Assembly (NCBI RefSeq): GCF_964204645.1
Contig: NC_134028.1
Location: 496,001-560,000 of the forward strand
Direction of reading: 5' to 3'
Source of the DNA: Tubulanus polymorphus
Lineage: Eukaryota > Nemertea > Palaeonemertea > Tubulaniformes > Tubulanidae
DNA length: 64,000 bases
Part shown: positions 1-10,565 of the stretch, one piece after another
Layout of the letters: every line of letters starts with the position of its first letter
Numbering within the stretch: the stretch's first letter is position 1
Notes under the pieces: generated by a model
The model's database searches: none
Told to the model about the DNA's origin: nothing
Seen by the model: only the letters and a program-made list of their open reading frames with translations
Position numbers and translations under genes: made by a program

Positions 1-128
1 ACCCTGTACATCCTCCATTCAGTATCAGGACAACTTGGACCACTACTCAGTTCGAACCCGGGACACCCCTGTACAAAGACCACTCTGAACCAGTATCAGT
101 AATTACTTGGTTCGAACGCGGGACACCC
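1..128. repeat. Satellite block with GGTTCGAACCC-type motifs, copy A
   Basis: The motif GTTCGAACCCGGGACACCCC and the flanking CTGTACATCCTCCATTCAGT recur in tandem with variable spacing. The same block is longer in copies B and C. The GTTCGAAC core is palindromic and resembles a tRNA B box. Only the tail of the block is inside the window. Confidence 0.75.
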
Positions 129-512
129 CGTACCCATTATGACGCGATTAGAAACGTGTTCGATGGTCGTCCTCATTCAGAAGATGAATTTAATTGTGAA
201 ACATGGTCATATCCAGGAATAGTTAAACCCGGCCATCAATGTCTCGACTAAAACCGCGTGTCTATAACGATATTTGTACTGTTAATCGTCGTATTCATCA
301 TCTTCTTTACGATAACCTACAACGATACGATTTCAAAATGTGTTCTACCCGTACTCGAAGTAGGCCTAACTACCAATTTCACGTTGTTTGGAGCCATTTT
401 AGGACAGTGTAACTTCAACCTAGAGCGATTTCACCCACCCCGAGTGCTACTTGATAAAAGTTCCTGTGTATCAAGTTTAATCGTAATCGGTCCATTGGGT
501 CAAGAGATATAG
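129..512 (+). pseudogene. Broken small membrane-protein ORF, copy A
   Basis: One reading frame runs from about 129 to 512 with a single TAA at 249-251. The part before the stop reads EDEFNCETWSYPG...QCLD; the part after it is hydrophobic (ITIFVLLIVVFIIFFTITYN, then a second segment around VLPVLEVGLTTNFTLFGAIL) and ends at TAG 510-512. The 258 start is GTG, so the downstream half has no good start codon. Compared with copies B and C, a short in-frame segment (GAYGF) is missing near residue 13. The protein family is not recognised. A split gene whose stop was fixed before duplication is the simplest reading; an unseen intron is also possible. Confidence 0.5.
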
Positions 513-840
513 ACATTTATCCAAAGCGACACCTATGGAAAAGAGTGGAAATTGTTGCATACCAACCTTAAAGTAGATATTGTGGTTTTTATATATATTG
601 AATAATGTCACCAACTCTTTCATTCATTCAGAAATAAAATACTGTATTGAGCGAAGTATCTTTTAAATAAAGTGGCTTCTAAGGATGAAGCAAATATTTG
701 TGTTCAAAATATATAAGTTAGTATAGAATCTATTGACCAAAAAATAACCTGAGTCAAACAGATGATCATCGTACTACAAATACCTCGCTGGGCCAAAAAT
801 TAGCCCCAACCTGAGGCACTAACCCTAACCCTAGATCGAC

Positions 841-925
841 CGTAACCCTAACCCTAGCAGGACTCGAACCTGCGAACTCCAGCATGCCAGCAGAGCACGC
901 GAACCACTAGACCACAGAGTTCTGA
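841..925 (-). repeat. tRNA-like SINE head with telomere-like tail, copy A
   Basis: On the minus strand there is an A-box-like TGGTCTAGTGG and a perfect B box GGTTCGAGTCC, with a 5-bp T-arm stem (GCAGG/CCTGC) around a 7-base loop. The acceptor ends do not pair, so it is not a functional tRNA. It runs directly into TAGGGTTAGGGTTACGG. This is the head of a tRNA-derived SINE or a tRNA pseudogene. Confidence 0.7.
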
Positions 926-966
926 TGGCTGACCAAGTTTGTGAATGCGTGTGGTCAGTGTGGTAC

Positions 967-1195
967 AAGGCCAACACTAGGGTTACTGCGTTTATTAAAC
1001 AGGCCAACACTAGGGTTTCTGCGTTTATTAAACAGGCCAACACTAGGGTTTCTGCGTTTATTAAACAGGCCAACACTAGGGTTCCTGCGTTTATTAAACA
1101 GGCCAACACTAGGGATTCTGCGTTTTTTAAACAGGCCAACACTAGGGTTTCTGCGTTTATTCACCCAGGCCAACACTAGCATTTCTGCGTTTATC
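967..1195 (+). repeat. 33-bp minisatellite, copy A, about 7 units
   Basis: The unit is CTAGGGTTWCTGCGTTTATT followed by AAACAGGCCAACA. Units are close to identical, with a few substitutions (GGGATTCTGCG, GGGTTCCTGCG). Open frames across it are by-products of the period being a multiple of three. It abuts the tRNA-like head. Confidence 0.95.
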
Positions 1196-1669
1196 CGATT
1201 TTTGGTCTAATCCGGATAATATTTACAGTCAATTTAATCATTAATATACACGAAAATGACTTTTAATCCGGATTTGCCGTAAAACGGATGAATTTTGTTG
1301 GTCCCAATGATCGGAATTAGGGAGATTCTATCATACCATTTACTCTCCTTATATAAAGCTCTAATGTTGGTAGAGTTATTAATTTCTAACAAACTAGTGT
1401 TGAGTGATGAATGAAATTTGACTTAAGAAAAATCTGTATTCCTCACATGCCGCAGTAAAATAGCAACACTGCATCAAATTACAACCGTTCAGTGCTGCCC
1501 CTATAAATAACGATAACGGAATTTCTGTGAACTAAAGTGGTAATTCCCGAAACCTCGAAACGAATGATTAGATTGGTAAAGAGCGTGGTTTTCATTAGAA
1601 TAAATTCTTTGAATATTGCGTAGAATATAAAACCTAATCTAATCGAAAAGAAGCCGAGACCTGCAATAG

Positions 1670-1718
1670 ACTGGTTGCCATTTCTACCTGCGAATACAGG
1701 TGGCGGTGACCAGTCTAG
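1670..1718. other. Imperfect palindrome upstream of candidate start codon, copy A
   Basis: AGACTGGTTGCC and GGCGGTGACCAGTCT form the outer arms of an imperfect hairpin about 45 bp upstream of the ATGGCGTGC start. The same structure lies at about 13,014-13,062 in copy B. It could be a promoter-proximal element or a small foldback insertion. Confidence 0.45.
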
Positions 1719-1762
1719 CGGCGGGAATCCCAATCTGAGGTACACTATGACGCAATATCAAA

Positions 1763-1858
1763 ATGGCGTGCTTTACCATAACACGAAATTTAGCAAAAAC
1801 CTCACCTAAACATTGCCACCCTCCTTCCCGACCCCTGAAATCAGTATTTCAATATTTG
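1763..1858 (+). CDS. Candidate first coding exon (mitochondrial-presequence-like), copy A
   Basis: ATG in the context ATATCAAAATGGCG opens 32 codons beginning MACFTITRNLAKTSPKHC and stops exactly at a strong donor, TTTG|GTAAGT. The peptide is basic, has hydroxylated residues and few acidic residues, as mitochondrial presequences often do. The same exon, start and donor are present in copy B. No following exon was placed with confidence. It may be the remnant of a gene fragmented by insertions, or the 5' end of the exon series at 7.4-9.3 kb. Confidence 0.35.
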
Positions 1859-2184
1859 GTAAGTGTTTGTAACATTGGTTTAAATGGCGAAAAATATTCC
1901 ATCTCAGATATTGTGGGAAATCAAATTATTTCAGAGGTACATCCTACAAACGGTGCACTTGTGGACTGGTGGCGCTCAGTCGAGCATATCGACGTCATTC
2001 CATCCTGATATATCTAGACCACGATGGGCTTCACCTCGCTGTTTTGTGATGAATTTGTTCTAAAATGATTCCATCGACTGATTACATCAAACAGTGAAAA
2101 CAGTGTAAGTTTATTTCATCTGACGCTTAACCTATAGGCCTATTAATCGCAGTCCAAACATGTGGGACACCAACATCCTCCCAT

Positions 2185-2530
2185 GGGAGGGATTTGAACC
2201 TGATGACATCGCTTGCTACACTCAGCCACGGCACGAACCCCTGCCACACTAGACCGGGTGCGCAGGTACATGCGCAGCTTTACCGCGCGAAATCTTGCGG
2301 CACCAAACAGATTGCTCGTTAATCGCTGAGGTAAATTTCACGGAAGAACTATAAATGGGTAAACCCGGGCTAAAATAAAACTGAATTTCTGATTGGCTAT
2401 TAATGACATTATCTAAGCTGCGCGTGTAGCTGCTGCGCACTCGGTCTAGTGTGGCAGGGTTTCGTACCGTGGCAATCTGGATGCCATCAGGTTCGAGTCC
2501 CTGCCGCGGGAGGATTGATGCCTCTACCTG
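2185..2530. repeat. Foldback element with tRNA-like arms, copy A
   Basis: Arms at about 2185-2281 and 2415-2525 are inverted copies of each other; both contain GTGTGGCAGGG and a B-box-like GGTTCAAATCC or GGTTCGAGTCC. The arms enclose about 130 bp including TATAAATGG. The layout suggests two tRNA-derived SINEs inserted head to head, or a foldback MITE that captured one. A short GAT run follows the right arm. Confidence 0.65.
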
Positions 2531-2862
2531 CCTCCATTCGTCTGTGATATCGATGATGATGATCTTCATCGGTTTCAGAAACAGATAATATTTAAACTGT
2601 TCGTTTTTTCATTACTTTCTTGTTTATATTTCATGTTGAACTCTAGATGCAAAACCTAAACTGTGGATAGAAAAACCCCGTGAATAAACGAACTGCAGAT
2701 TGGAGTGAACAATCTAATTTGTAAGTTTGAATTTTAGATTTGATATTTCTGCAGTTATTTCTAAGGAAAGAAAACAATCTTAGATTTGTCTATTATAGGT
2801 ATCACTTCAACGTGTTCAACGGGAATTTTGATTCAGCACAGGAAAACAAGAATCACTCTTAG

Positions 2863-3060
2863 ATTCAGCACAGGACAACAAGGAATCAGTGTTTCACAAT
2901 CAGACTTTTTTGGTTTCGCGCCGGACATCGGGAATCATTCTTGGATTCAGCACAGGACAACAAGGAATCAGTGTTTTACAACCAGACTTTTTTGGATTTA
3001 GCACAGAACATCGGGAATCACTCTTGGATTCAGCATGACATCAGGAATCACTATAGCCTA
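2863..3060 (+). repeat. 82-bp tandem repeat, copy A, about 2.4 units
   Basis: Units begin ATTCAGCACAGGACAACAAG and contain CAGACTTTTTTGG and CATCGGGAATCA. Starts at 2863, 2945 and 3028 give a period of 82-83. Copy B has only about 1.3 units. Confidence 0.85.
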
Positions 3061-3602
3061 TGTGGAAATTCAAGATAAGTAACATTTTAATCTTTATTTA
3101 TCGGTTGTTGAATTGATTTTAAGGGACCAATTTTATATCGTTTGTTATAAACCATGTTTTGAAATGAAATCTCAGAAACCTGTTGCATTTATTCAATCAT
3201 TTCAAATTTCTTTTGATGAATATTTGGCTATAATCAGTTCATGGTTGGGATTGTTATTTCTGTAAGCGGGTTTACAGGTTTTCTAAATTGCGATCAACTC
3301 AAATGTTATTTCTAATCAATATGAAACTGGTTCCTGATGTCAATAATACAACTGTTATCAATCATGTTCCTTCGTGATAATCAGATCATGTGTATCTTGA
3401 GAGTTAGAATTTCTGTAGATTAAACTGCTGTACTTATTTCATACTGATTGTACAGTTACAGATACATGTAACATTGTGTACAGATACAGAGTACAGATCA
3501 CTGCATTACTTCATCCTGTGATTGAACAGTGATTTAATGTTCTCTCATCTTCATTAGATTCCCATCCATCTAACTAAAACATCAGAACATTGAACTCGCC
3601 TA

Positions 3603-4085
3603 ACCACAGGGTTTAGGGAGGGTGGGAGGGTTGGGGTGGGGGACGGTGGGAGGGAAGGGGTCTGGGAGGGAGGGTGGGAGGGAAGGGGTGAGAGGGCGGG
3701 AGGGATGTAGGGGTGAGGGAGGGCGGGAGGGAAGGGGTTCGGGACGGTGGGAGGGTTGGGGGACGTAAGGGGTGAGGGAGGGCGGGAGGGAAGGGGTCTG
3801 GGAGGGAGGGTGGGAGGGAAGGGGTGAGAGAGGGCGGGAGGGATGGGGTGAGGGAGGGCGGGAGGAAAGGGGTCAGTGAGGGCGGGAGGGAAGGGGTCCG
3901 GGAGGGTGGGAAGGGGTGAGAGAGGGCGGGAGGGATGGGGTGAGGGAGGGCGAGAGGGATGGGGTGAGGGAGGGCGGGATGGAAGGGGTCCGGGAGGGTG
4001 GCAGGGATGGGGTTTAGGAGGGTGGGAGGGATGGGGTTTGGGAGGGTGGGAGGGATGAAAGGGGTGGTGGTAGGACTTGGGAGGA
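3603..4085 (+). repeat. G-rich degenerate repeat (GGGAGG), copy A left tract
   Basis: The tract consists of irregular 6-16-bp units such as GGGAGGGAAGGGGT and GAGGGCGGGAGGGAT. Dense runs of three or more G on the plus strand give strong G-quadruplex potential. The open frame across it is compositional, not a gene. Confidence 0.9.
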
Positions 4086-4238
4086 TGGGAGAGATGTAGG
4101 GGTGGTGTTAGGACTTTGGAGGGAGGGATATAGGGTGGGGCTTTAGGGTTTAGGTACAGGTACAGGTGGTTTAGTCGTAGTCTTAGCCTTGAAGTTCAGG
4201 ATATTTCAGAAAATGTGTCCCATTTTTTTATTATTCTG

Positions 4239-4398
4239 CAGTGTTTTCAATAAGAGCCAGGTCCCAGACCCATCTGTCGTTTGTAAAGGACCCGCCTGTT
4301 ACTTCAAACAAGCTTTCGTTTCAGGGACTGTGACATATTATGGGACCCTCCTGTTTTTCAAAGGGACCTGGCTTGCTAATTTCTTATTGAAAACACTG
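4239..4398. repeat. Imperfect hairpin, copy A
   Basis: CAGTGTTTTCAATAAG and AGCCAGGTCCC on the left are matched by GGGACCTGGCT and CTTATTGAAAACACTG on the right, with a short extra segment in the right arm. The same hairpin lies at 15,844-16,009 in copy B. It looks like a small MITE inside the larger element. Confidence 0.7.
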
Positions 4399-5580
4399 TT
4401 CTAAGAAAGGATTAATCATTATGAAACATGTCTTGTGGCCGCAACTTGTGTGACTGCAACTTGTCATGTTACAGTAAGCTGTATAAGCATCGGCCAATCG
4501 GACTCGTTCTATTTTACTGGTTGTTATTTCTATGAGACCCGGGTTTGATCCCCGGTGAGTGCGCACGTTATTTCACTGTCACTTCTCTCAATCGTTATGA
4601 GATAATTGCCCCCAGATTTCTGAATTTGGGGTTTACTGATACATTTCCAGCTGAAAGATGTATTTTCTTCTGTGCTATTTTAGAAACGGCTGTAAATACT
4701 GGTTCTAAAATGAAGAACTGTATAGGACGACTTAGAAAATTGTTGACGAGAGTCGAGATGCAGTCACATTCATTGCTGCCTCCTCTTTTTTCTGCAGATT
4801 CTTAGACAGAGACCTACTCTTCATTTTTGGAAGAAGAGTATAGAACTCATTAGAATAAGTGATATGTTTTGTAATCACTTTTATTGACACACTTCTTCAT
4901 TTGCCTTCATGGCACAGTATATCACTATTCATAGATATCCTAAATAATTAGTTATCCTTTTCAAAAAGATGGGACATATTTTCTGAAATAAACTGTAAAA
5001 TTTTTAGGTGGGACAAAGATTGACACGGAGAGACTATTATTCTATTATTATATTCATTTTAGAATAGGATAATATTCTATTTCTACCTGTGACTTATAAT
5101 TCTATTCTAGACAGAATTTAAGGGGCTGCGAACTAATTATACTTCTATCAGGAAATATTTTACTGAATTTAAAAGCCATAAAAACAAATGATATTCAACC
5201 AGATGTAGTTTTTACAGTTAGGCTACGGCAATCTTCCTACTACAATGAGACTCTGATAAAGCGTGGGGGAGGTGTATCTAGTGTATTTTGCCATTTTTCA
5301 CGATCATATCAGTTTATGAAAGTTATTTCATCCTCCGCTGTTATTTAAAACATTATCAGTGCTCGATCAATTTGTCAGTTTATAGCTTTTAGACTTCGAT
5401 CAATGCATCATTTTCCGATAGACTCAAATTAGTCAGAATTATTTCGGATTTTATCAATTAGTACAAGATTTTGAGCCCATTCAGTGTGAACATAATTCTT
5501 CACTTTATTCTAGTGATGAGTGTTTAGTCCAATTCCCCTATTCAACATATGCAACGCTCATGAGCTATATTTACCCTCCG

Positions 5581-5722
5581 TGGTCACCAAATCAGAACCA
5601 TAGACCAAACTTTGACACTTTGGTCACCAAAACAGGGCTATGAACCAAACTTTTGACTCTTTGGTCACCAAACCTGGGCTATGAACCAAACTTTGACGCT
5701 TAGGTCACTAAACCAAGGCCAT
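5581..5722 (+). repeat. 40-bp tandem repeat, copy A, about 3.5 units
   Basis: Each unit contains TTTGGTCACCAAA and CTATGAACCAAACTTTGAC. Copy B has about eight units of the same repeat. Confidence 0.9.
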
Positions 5723-6000
5723 TAATGAAAGATTTAACATTTTTTAAAGTTATTTCTGTTGCCTTCATGACTCAATATTTGAGAATGGAACAAATGACGT
5801 AGTTAATGAAAGATTCATCTGTATCAGTGTTGCTGCTGGTGCAACTAACACAACCTTTTGCTGTTTGTCTCTAAAAGATTAAACTTGATCCCAGTCGGAA
5901 CTGATGAGAATTTTAGTGAGACGACAAATAAGGAAAAGCCATATGAAAAAATGTAAAGCGAATGCGTGAATAAAATAAAACAGCATGAAATGCTGATATA

Positions 6001-6090
6001 AAGAGTGGGGTCCGAGAGCAATTCGAAGGTTTAGTGTCCTGCACGCTTAGCGAGCGGGCAGGGGTCTTTTCCTACCTCGACTCAAGTGCT
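6001..6090 (+). repeat. Single structured unit (100-bp repeat family), copy A
   Basis: The segment GAGTGGGGTCCGAGAGCAAT through TTCCTACCTCGACTCAA occurs once here and three times at exactly 100-bp spacing in copy B. Its middle, CCTGCACGCTTAGCGAGCGG then GCAGG, can form a two-part stem (CCTGC/GCAGG, CGCT/AGCG). It is not a recognisable tRNA or snRNA. Confidence 0.6.
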
Positions 6091-6944
6091 AAAAGTCAGA
6101 GAAAAGAGTAAAAACGAAAAATGGCAAATGAAGGAAAAATGGCTGGAGTTCGTTCCACTGGGTTTAAGTGTTAACTTGAAAAGACAATCAAACAGATTAT
6201 TTAATGACGTATATATTTTGCATCAGCAGTTTAAAAACATTGATTAATAACTTTTATGAATAGGATTCCATAAACTACTTGCTTATATGAAACCTCTAGT
6301 AGAGAGTATTGAAATAGTCCACAATGGTTTCATTTAGTGACGTCATGTTGAATTGGTGAAGCAACATCAATAGCATTAATTGTTTTGATCTCAGCCATCA
6401 TTCTTGTCCTTGGTTTGTGTTTGCCTTTCTCACGACATTTTGTGAGTGTGGAGGTTTGGTTCGGGCTTATTCTTTGGTTCGGGTGAACCCTCCATATACG
6501 TCCCCCTACCTTACAACATTAAGTTCCTCGGGTTTGGTTTGATGTTTTGTAGATGAAACCTCTACAACTCAAACTCGCATCATTTGATGAAATGAAATCT
6601 GTTTACAGACGACTGCTGCAACTTGTCGTGAAACTGAGATATATTGTGAATACTTATTAGAGGGAGTAGAAATAATAGGAATAATTTGATGAAATTGATA
6701 AAGAAATCATCTGTAAAAATGAAGCCATGTGATTTTCAAGACCAACCCAGGCATATGATCATTTGAGGTCATCTGAATGCCTCCAAAATGTGTAGAGAAA
6801 GTATCTGTGAGTCCCATCAATGATGCAATTGATTAAGGATTTTGATTTATAAATGAAATTGATATGATCATGAAAAATGGCAAATCGTTTAGTAGTTTTT
6901 GTACAGATGTGTGGTGTGTGAAGAGGAGACAAGAGAGTTGAGGA

Positions 6945-7162
6945 GGCATTGAGGGAGGGCTAGGTGGGAGGGCATTGAGGGAGGGCCAGGTGGGAGGGCA
7001 TTGAGGGAGGGCCAGGGTATAAGCGGGAGGGAAGGGGTCGGGGAGGGCCGGAGGGAGGGAAGGAGGCGGGAGGGAAGGGGCGAGGGAGGGTGGGAGGGAA
7101 GGGGTCGGGAGGCAGGATTGAAGGGGTATGGGAGGGTGGGGGTCTGGGAGGGTTGGGTCGGG
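6945..7162 (+). repeat. G-rich degenerate repeat (GGGAGG), copy A right tract
   Basis: Units such as GGCATTGAGGGAGGGCCAGG and GGGAGGGAAGGGGTC fill the tract. G-runs are on the plus strand, as in the left tract, although the flanking arms are inverted relative to each other. Confidence 0.88.
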
Positions 7163-7450
7163 AGGTTAGAAGAGTTGAAATGTTCTGATGTTTTAGTTAG
7201 ACGGATGGGAATCTAATGAAGATGAGAGAACATTAAATCACTGTTCAATCACGGGATGAAGTAATGCAGTGATCTGTTCTCTGTATCTGTACACAATGTT
7301 ACATGTATCTGTAACTGTACAATCAGTATGAAATAAGTACAGCAGTTTAATCCACAGAAATCCTGTACTGTTTCTGTCTGATTGATTGATAATTTGAGAT
7401 GTTACATTCTGCTCTATTGTCACTGATTATTGTTTCTTTTTCTTTTCAGA

Positions 7451-9330
7451 ATGAAATGAATGCAATAGAATTTACTATTTAAACAGGCTCATTTAAAGGT
7501 AAGTACAAAACTGGTAATGAATTTCTCCACAGAATGCTTCACAGTCTCTGTTGATATTTTGAATTATTTTTGAACTAAAAATTACTGTTTTACTCTCAGT
7601 TACAGGATGAGATACACACCGCAGCAGCAGCAGCAACAGCAGCACTAGCAGTACCTGCAGTGCCAGCACCATGCAGCAACAGCGCCACCAGCAGCAGCCG
7701 ATAAAACCTGTTTGGAAATTCATTATTTTTAGAGAACTGTTCTATATAAATTATTCGATCTGTTCATGTTTCCAGCATTCAACCACTCAAAGATCAAGGC
7801 TTAGTTTAATTTGGTGTGAAACTGCTCTTATTTCATAACAGCTTCACTGAAAATTTCTAAAATTTGTATTTAGGAGCTGAAATAACTGGAACCCTTGATA
7901 GAATCTGTGAACAGTAAACATTGGGAATTCACTTCACATTTGTTTAAGATGGACATCGCTTTAAGTCCTCAAAACAAATACAGTACCGGTTAATATCTCT
8001 ACAGATTCTAGTCTCTGTTTGACTGTACATTTATAAACTCATTTCCTGATTTGAAGCTACATTAATCAGTGAAGGCGAATTTTCAATCACTTCTATTCTG
8101 GTCAAAGTTCGAATCATCAAAATCATACAACTTTTGTATTTTAGGGTCCAAAATAAAGCTGAACTTGCAGTTAACATTGCGCTCTACAAATCAATCAAGT
8201 CAGAAGCGGTGAGTTTTATATCGATTTATTGCAGTAATTTGTGGTGATCTTCAAATCAAGTCCAGAAAATGATGTTTTGATCGGTCAATGTTGGCAGGTA
8301 TCAACGTTTTACTTGAGGACGCAGTCTAAAGCTACCATCAAACCTCTCAGAAATCTGCATATACTCGACACATTGTGATGAACTACTCATTAACCTGGTA
8401 GGTTTTCTGTCATCGAACACAAACAAGTTGCAGTTTCTATCTATTTCATTAAGCATTTTCTGGCATAATTTTCTTTTTCCAGAATGCAATACGCCCAACA
8501 CTTTTTGGAACTGGAGAAATTAAAAATATTCACCTTCAAAGAGTAAAGAAGCTCTAGTTGCTGAAGCTGCTGCTATCGTTTTAAGAATTTATTTGCTCAG
8601 AAAATCATCAGTTCTCTTAACTTCATGACATTATGACTGTTGGAAGTGAAATCCTGCTAGATGGCACTGAACTTATCTGATATGAGTTTAGAAATGGTGA
8701 GTATTTCATCACTCCACTGTGCTCTAATTTCATAATATTCTAACATTTAATTATTCTGTACAGAATTTGTATGTGTGATTCTTGATTCTGCTAAACACAA
8801 GTTTGAAAATGATTGATTTTCTAATAGAATTTAGCCCCAATTTCAGACTGCTATAAATACATTACTTAGTATTTTCATAATATAATGATTTTTTGCAGCA
8901 TGAAATTTGTCCAATAGAACAGTTTGAAAAGTGATCAAAGATTGAATAATGGTGTTGAATTATCTTGAATTATAAGGTAATTATAAATTCTAGTTACCGA
9001 ATTATGTCATGAAAACAATTCCCACTTAACTGTTAATTCAATTGAACATTTTCTATGTAATAATTGCTGACGCAAGTTTTCTCTATTCTAGGACGAAGTT
9101 GGGATCGGGACCAATTTGCCATTTGACAGGGACAGGAACCAGCCATCTACCTGGAGATTGATATGCTGCCACTTATTTCAGATCTGCAATTTTTAAGTTT
9201 AAAGCCAAATGAATATTGTTCACCTGTGCCGACCGGCATGGGCAGCCTACTGTTGTTCTGTTTGTGATGGTTTGATAGACTGTGTATCACATATCCATAA
9301 AAACAATCGAGTCATCCCCTGATTCGTCTC
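7451..9330 (+). other. Candidate spliced transcription unit, exon-like series, copy A
   Basis: Consecutive segments are bounded by good acceptors and donors, for example TTTCTTTTCAG before AATGAAATG with GTAAGT after it. The clearest pair is 8145-8208 and 8483-8557, which join in frame to give VQNKAELAVNI...KSEA plus NAIRP...IKNIHLQRVKKL and a TAG stop. Other segments have stops in all frames, so they may be untranslated. At the two paired exons the A/B differences change amino acids (Y/H, I/N, LF/QI), which argues against strong protein constraint. In copy A the donor after the CAG tract is GATAAAA where copy B has GTAAAA. This is either a decayed gene or a noncoding spliced RNA. Confidence 0.3.
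7621..7702 (+). repeat. CAG-rich tract, copy A
   Basis: An interrupted CAG/CAA run lies just downstream of an acceptor-like TACTCTCAG. One frame reads MRYTPQQQQQQQH. The copy B version carries an extra 43-bp unit. Confidence 0.7.
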
Positions 9331-10014
9331 TCAAAGCTGTGGTGTCATTTGTGCTAATAGAATAATAGCCTGACTCGGGCATAGAATATATGATTTAAAC
9401 CCTGTTATATGCAAATTTAATAGGCAAAATTCATTTATCAAGAATCAGAATCAAAATAATAAAAGTATAATGAAGAAATAACTAGAACAACCTATACGAA
9501 CAAAATAACAAAACCTCTCGACCTTAGCACTGAACACTCGCTTTACTTTCCTAATTAACTTGTTTTTCCCTGTCTTAGTTATTCTTCAGACTTGATGATG
9601 GTCTCTACAGAGACTCCAAAATGTTGTCTCTTTTACTTCTATTAAGTTTCTATATAGTGGGTTTTAATGTTTTAGTGAAAATTGAAATTGAAGATTAAAT
9701 GTAGCTGTAAAGCAGCGATAACTGGTTTAATTTACAAATTCCATGTAACTGCATTAGTTTGTAATTGTTTGTACCCAACGACCCAGTTTTATTGGTCTGG
9801 TTTTGTAAAAAATTGTATGATACACATATTGTATAATGATGTAATATGGACATGTTTTGACAAGTCACTCAATCAATGAAATCATAAAGTTGAAATATCG
9901 ACAGGTTTTCTTTATTATGGGACTATAATAATTATTTCGTGTGAACTGTTGTTCTGTTTTATTTGAAATAAAGATGAATTATCTGTGTTGTTTTAGTTGT
10001 GATTACAGACGCCA

Positions 10015-10470
10015 GCAGTTTCACACACACTCAGTGCGTCACACGTAAATCCCACGGGTTCAGTTTCATAGAAATAATTTATTCAAAAAACTTTACTCAA
10101 TTCGACTTTACCGCCTCAATGAATGAATATTTTTGAAGAAACTGGGCCTAGGGTAGAGTTTCACAAACCAATTGCGTTCAAACATTTTATTTTGAAGAAA
10201 ATATTAAATCCAAGTTGAAATTGATTCATCCTTTCTCTGTGAAACTGAACACTCGCTATTCAGTGTGCGAAACTGCGGCATCTAAATCTGATTGAAACCC
10301 GCATCATAAACCAAATCCTACCGCGGGTACAGTTTCACCGGATTAATTATCAAAGATCAACAAAAAAGAAAAACTGAGTTCAGGAAGCTCATCTGTTTTT
10401 GTTAGATTTGATCCAGATTAAATTTCTTCACAAATTCATTTAAAAAATGCATCGTTTTTTGTGAAACTGC
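10015..10470. other. Cluster of CAGTTTCAC / GTGAAACTG motifs, copy A
   Basis: The 9-mer or close variants occur about seven times in both orientations (near 10,018, 10,065, 10,157, 10,241, 10,269, 10,331 and 10,461). The cluster is conserved at 22,275-22,720 in copy B. No gene was seen here. Confidence 0.4.
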
Positions 10471-10565
10471 GACCCCTGGTGTCCATTTGAGGGATTCATT
10501 TATTCTTTCTTACCATAGTATGCGAGGGTTTCAATTCGATGGTCCAACTACTATTCTTAAAAGGG

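Larger units (their letters stand above)
3409..7361. mobile_element. Inverted-repeat-bounded element, copy A
   Basis: The segment 3409-3605 (ATTTCTGTAGATTAAACTGC through CCATCTAACTAAAACATCAG) is present as an inverted copy at 7163-7361. The arms are about 197 bp and highly similar. The interior of about 3.5 kb has no transposase ORF, so if this is a transposon it is non-autonomous. A tract rich in GGGAGG lies just inside each arm, but on the same strand in both, so the tracts are not part of the inverted repeat. No clear target-site duplication was found. Confidence 0.55.

Noticed and set aside
831-1210. Repetitive proteins read from the 33-bp minisatellites here and at 24,923-25,625
   Set aside because: The period is a multiple of three, so any frame without a stop in one unit stays open; no start context or conserved flank.
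3876-4058. Gly/Arg-rich ORFs in the G-rich tracts (also 7001-7216 and 19,129-19,314)
   Set aside because: Compositional consequence of GGGAGG repeats; they do not persist between copies.
4535-4565. tRNA T-arm-like hairpin (CCGGG, loop, CCCGG; GGTTTGATCCC)
   Set aside because: No A box or D-arm upstream at the right distance; probably a repeat-derived fragment.
5890-5930. Hammerhead ribozyme core (CTGATGA)
   Set aside because: The matching GAAA element and flanking stems are missing.
8255-8370. Box C/D snoRNA in an intron (ATGATG and CTGA)
   Set aside because: The C box is imperfect, no terminal stem closes it, and the spacing is not convincing.
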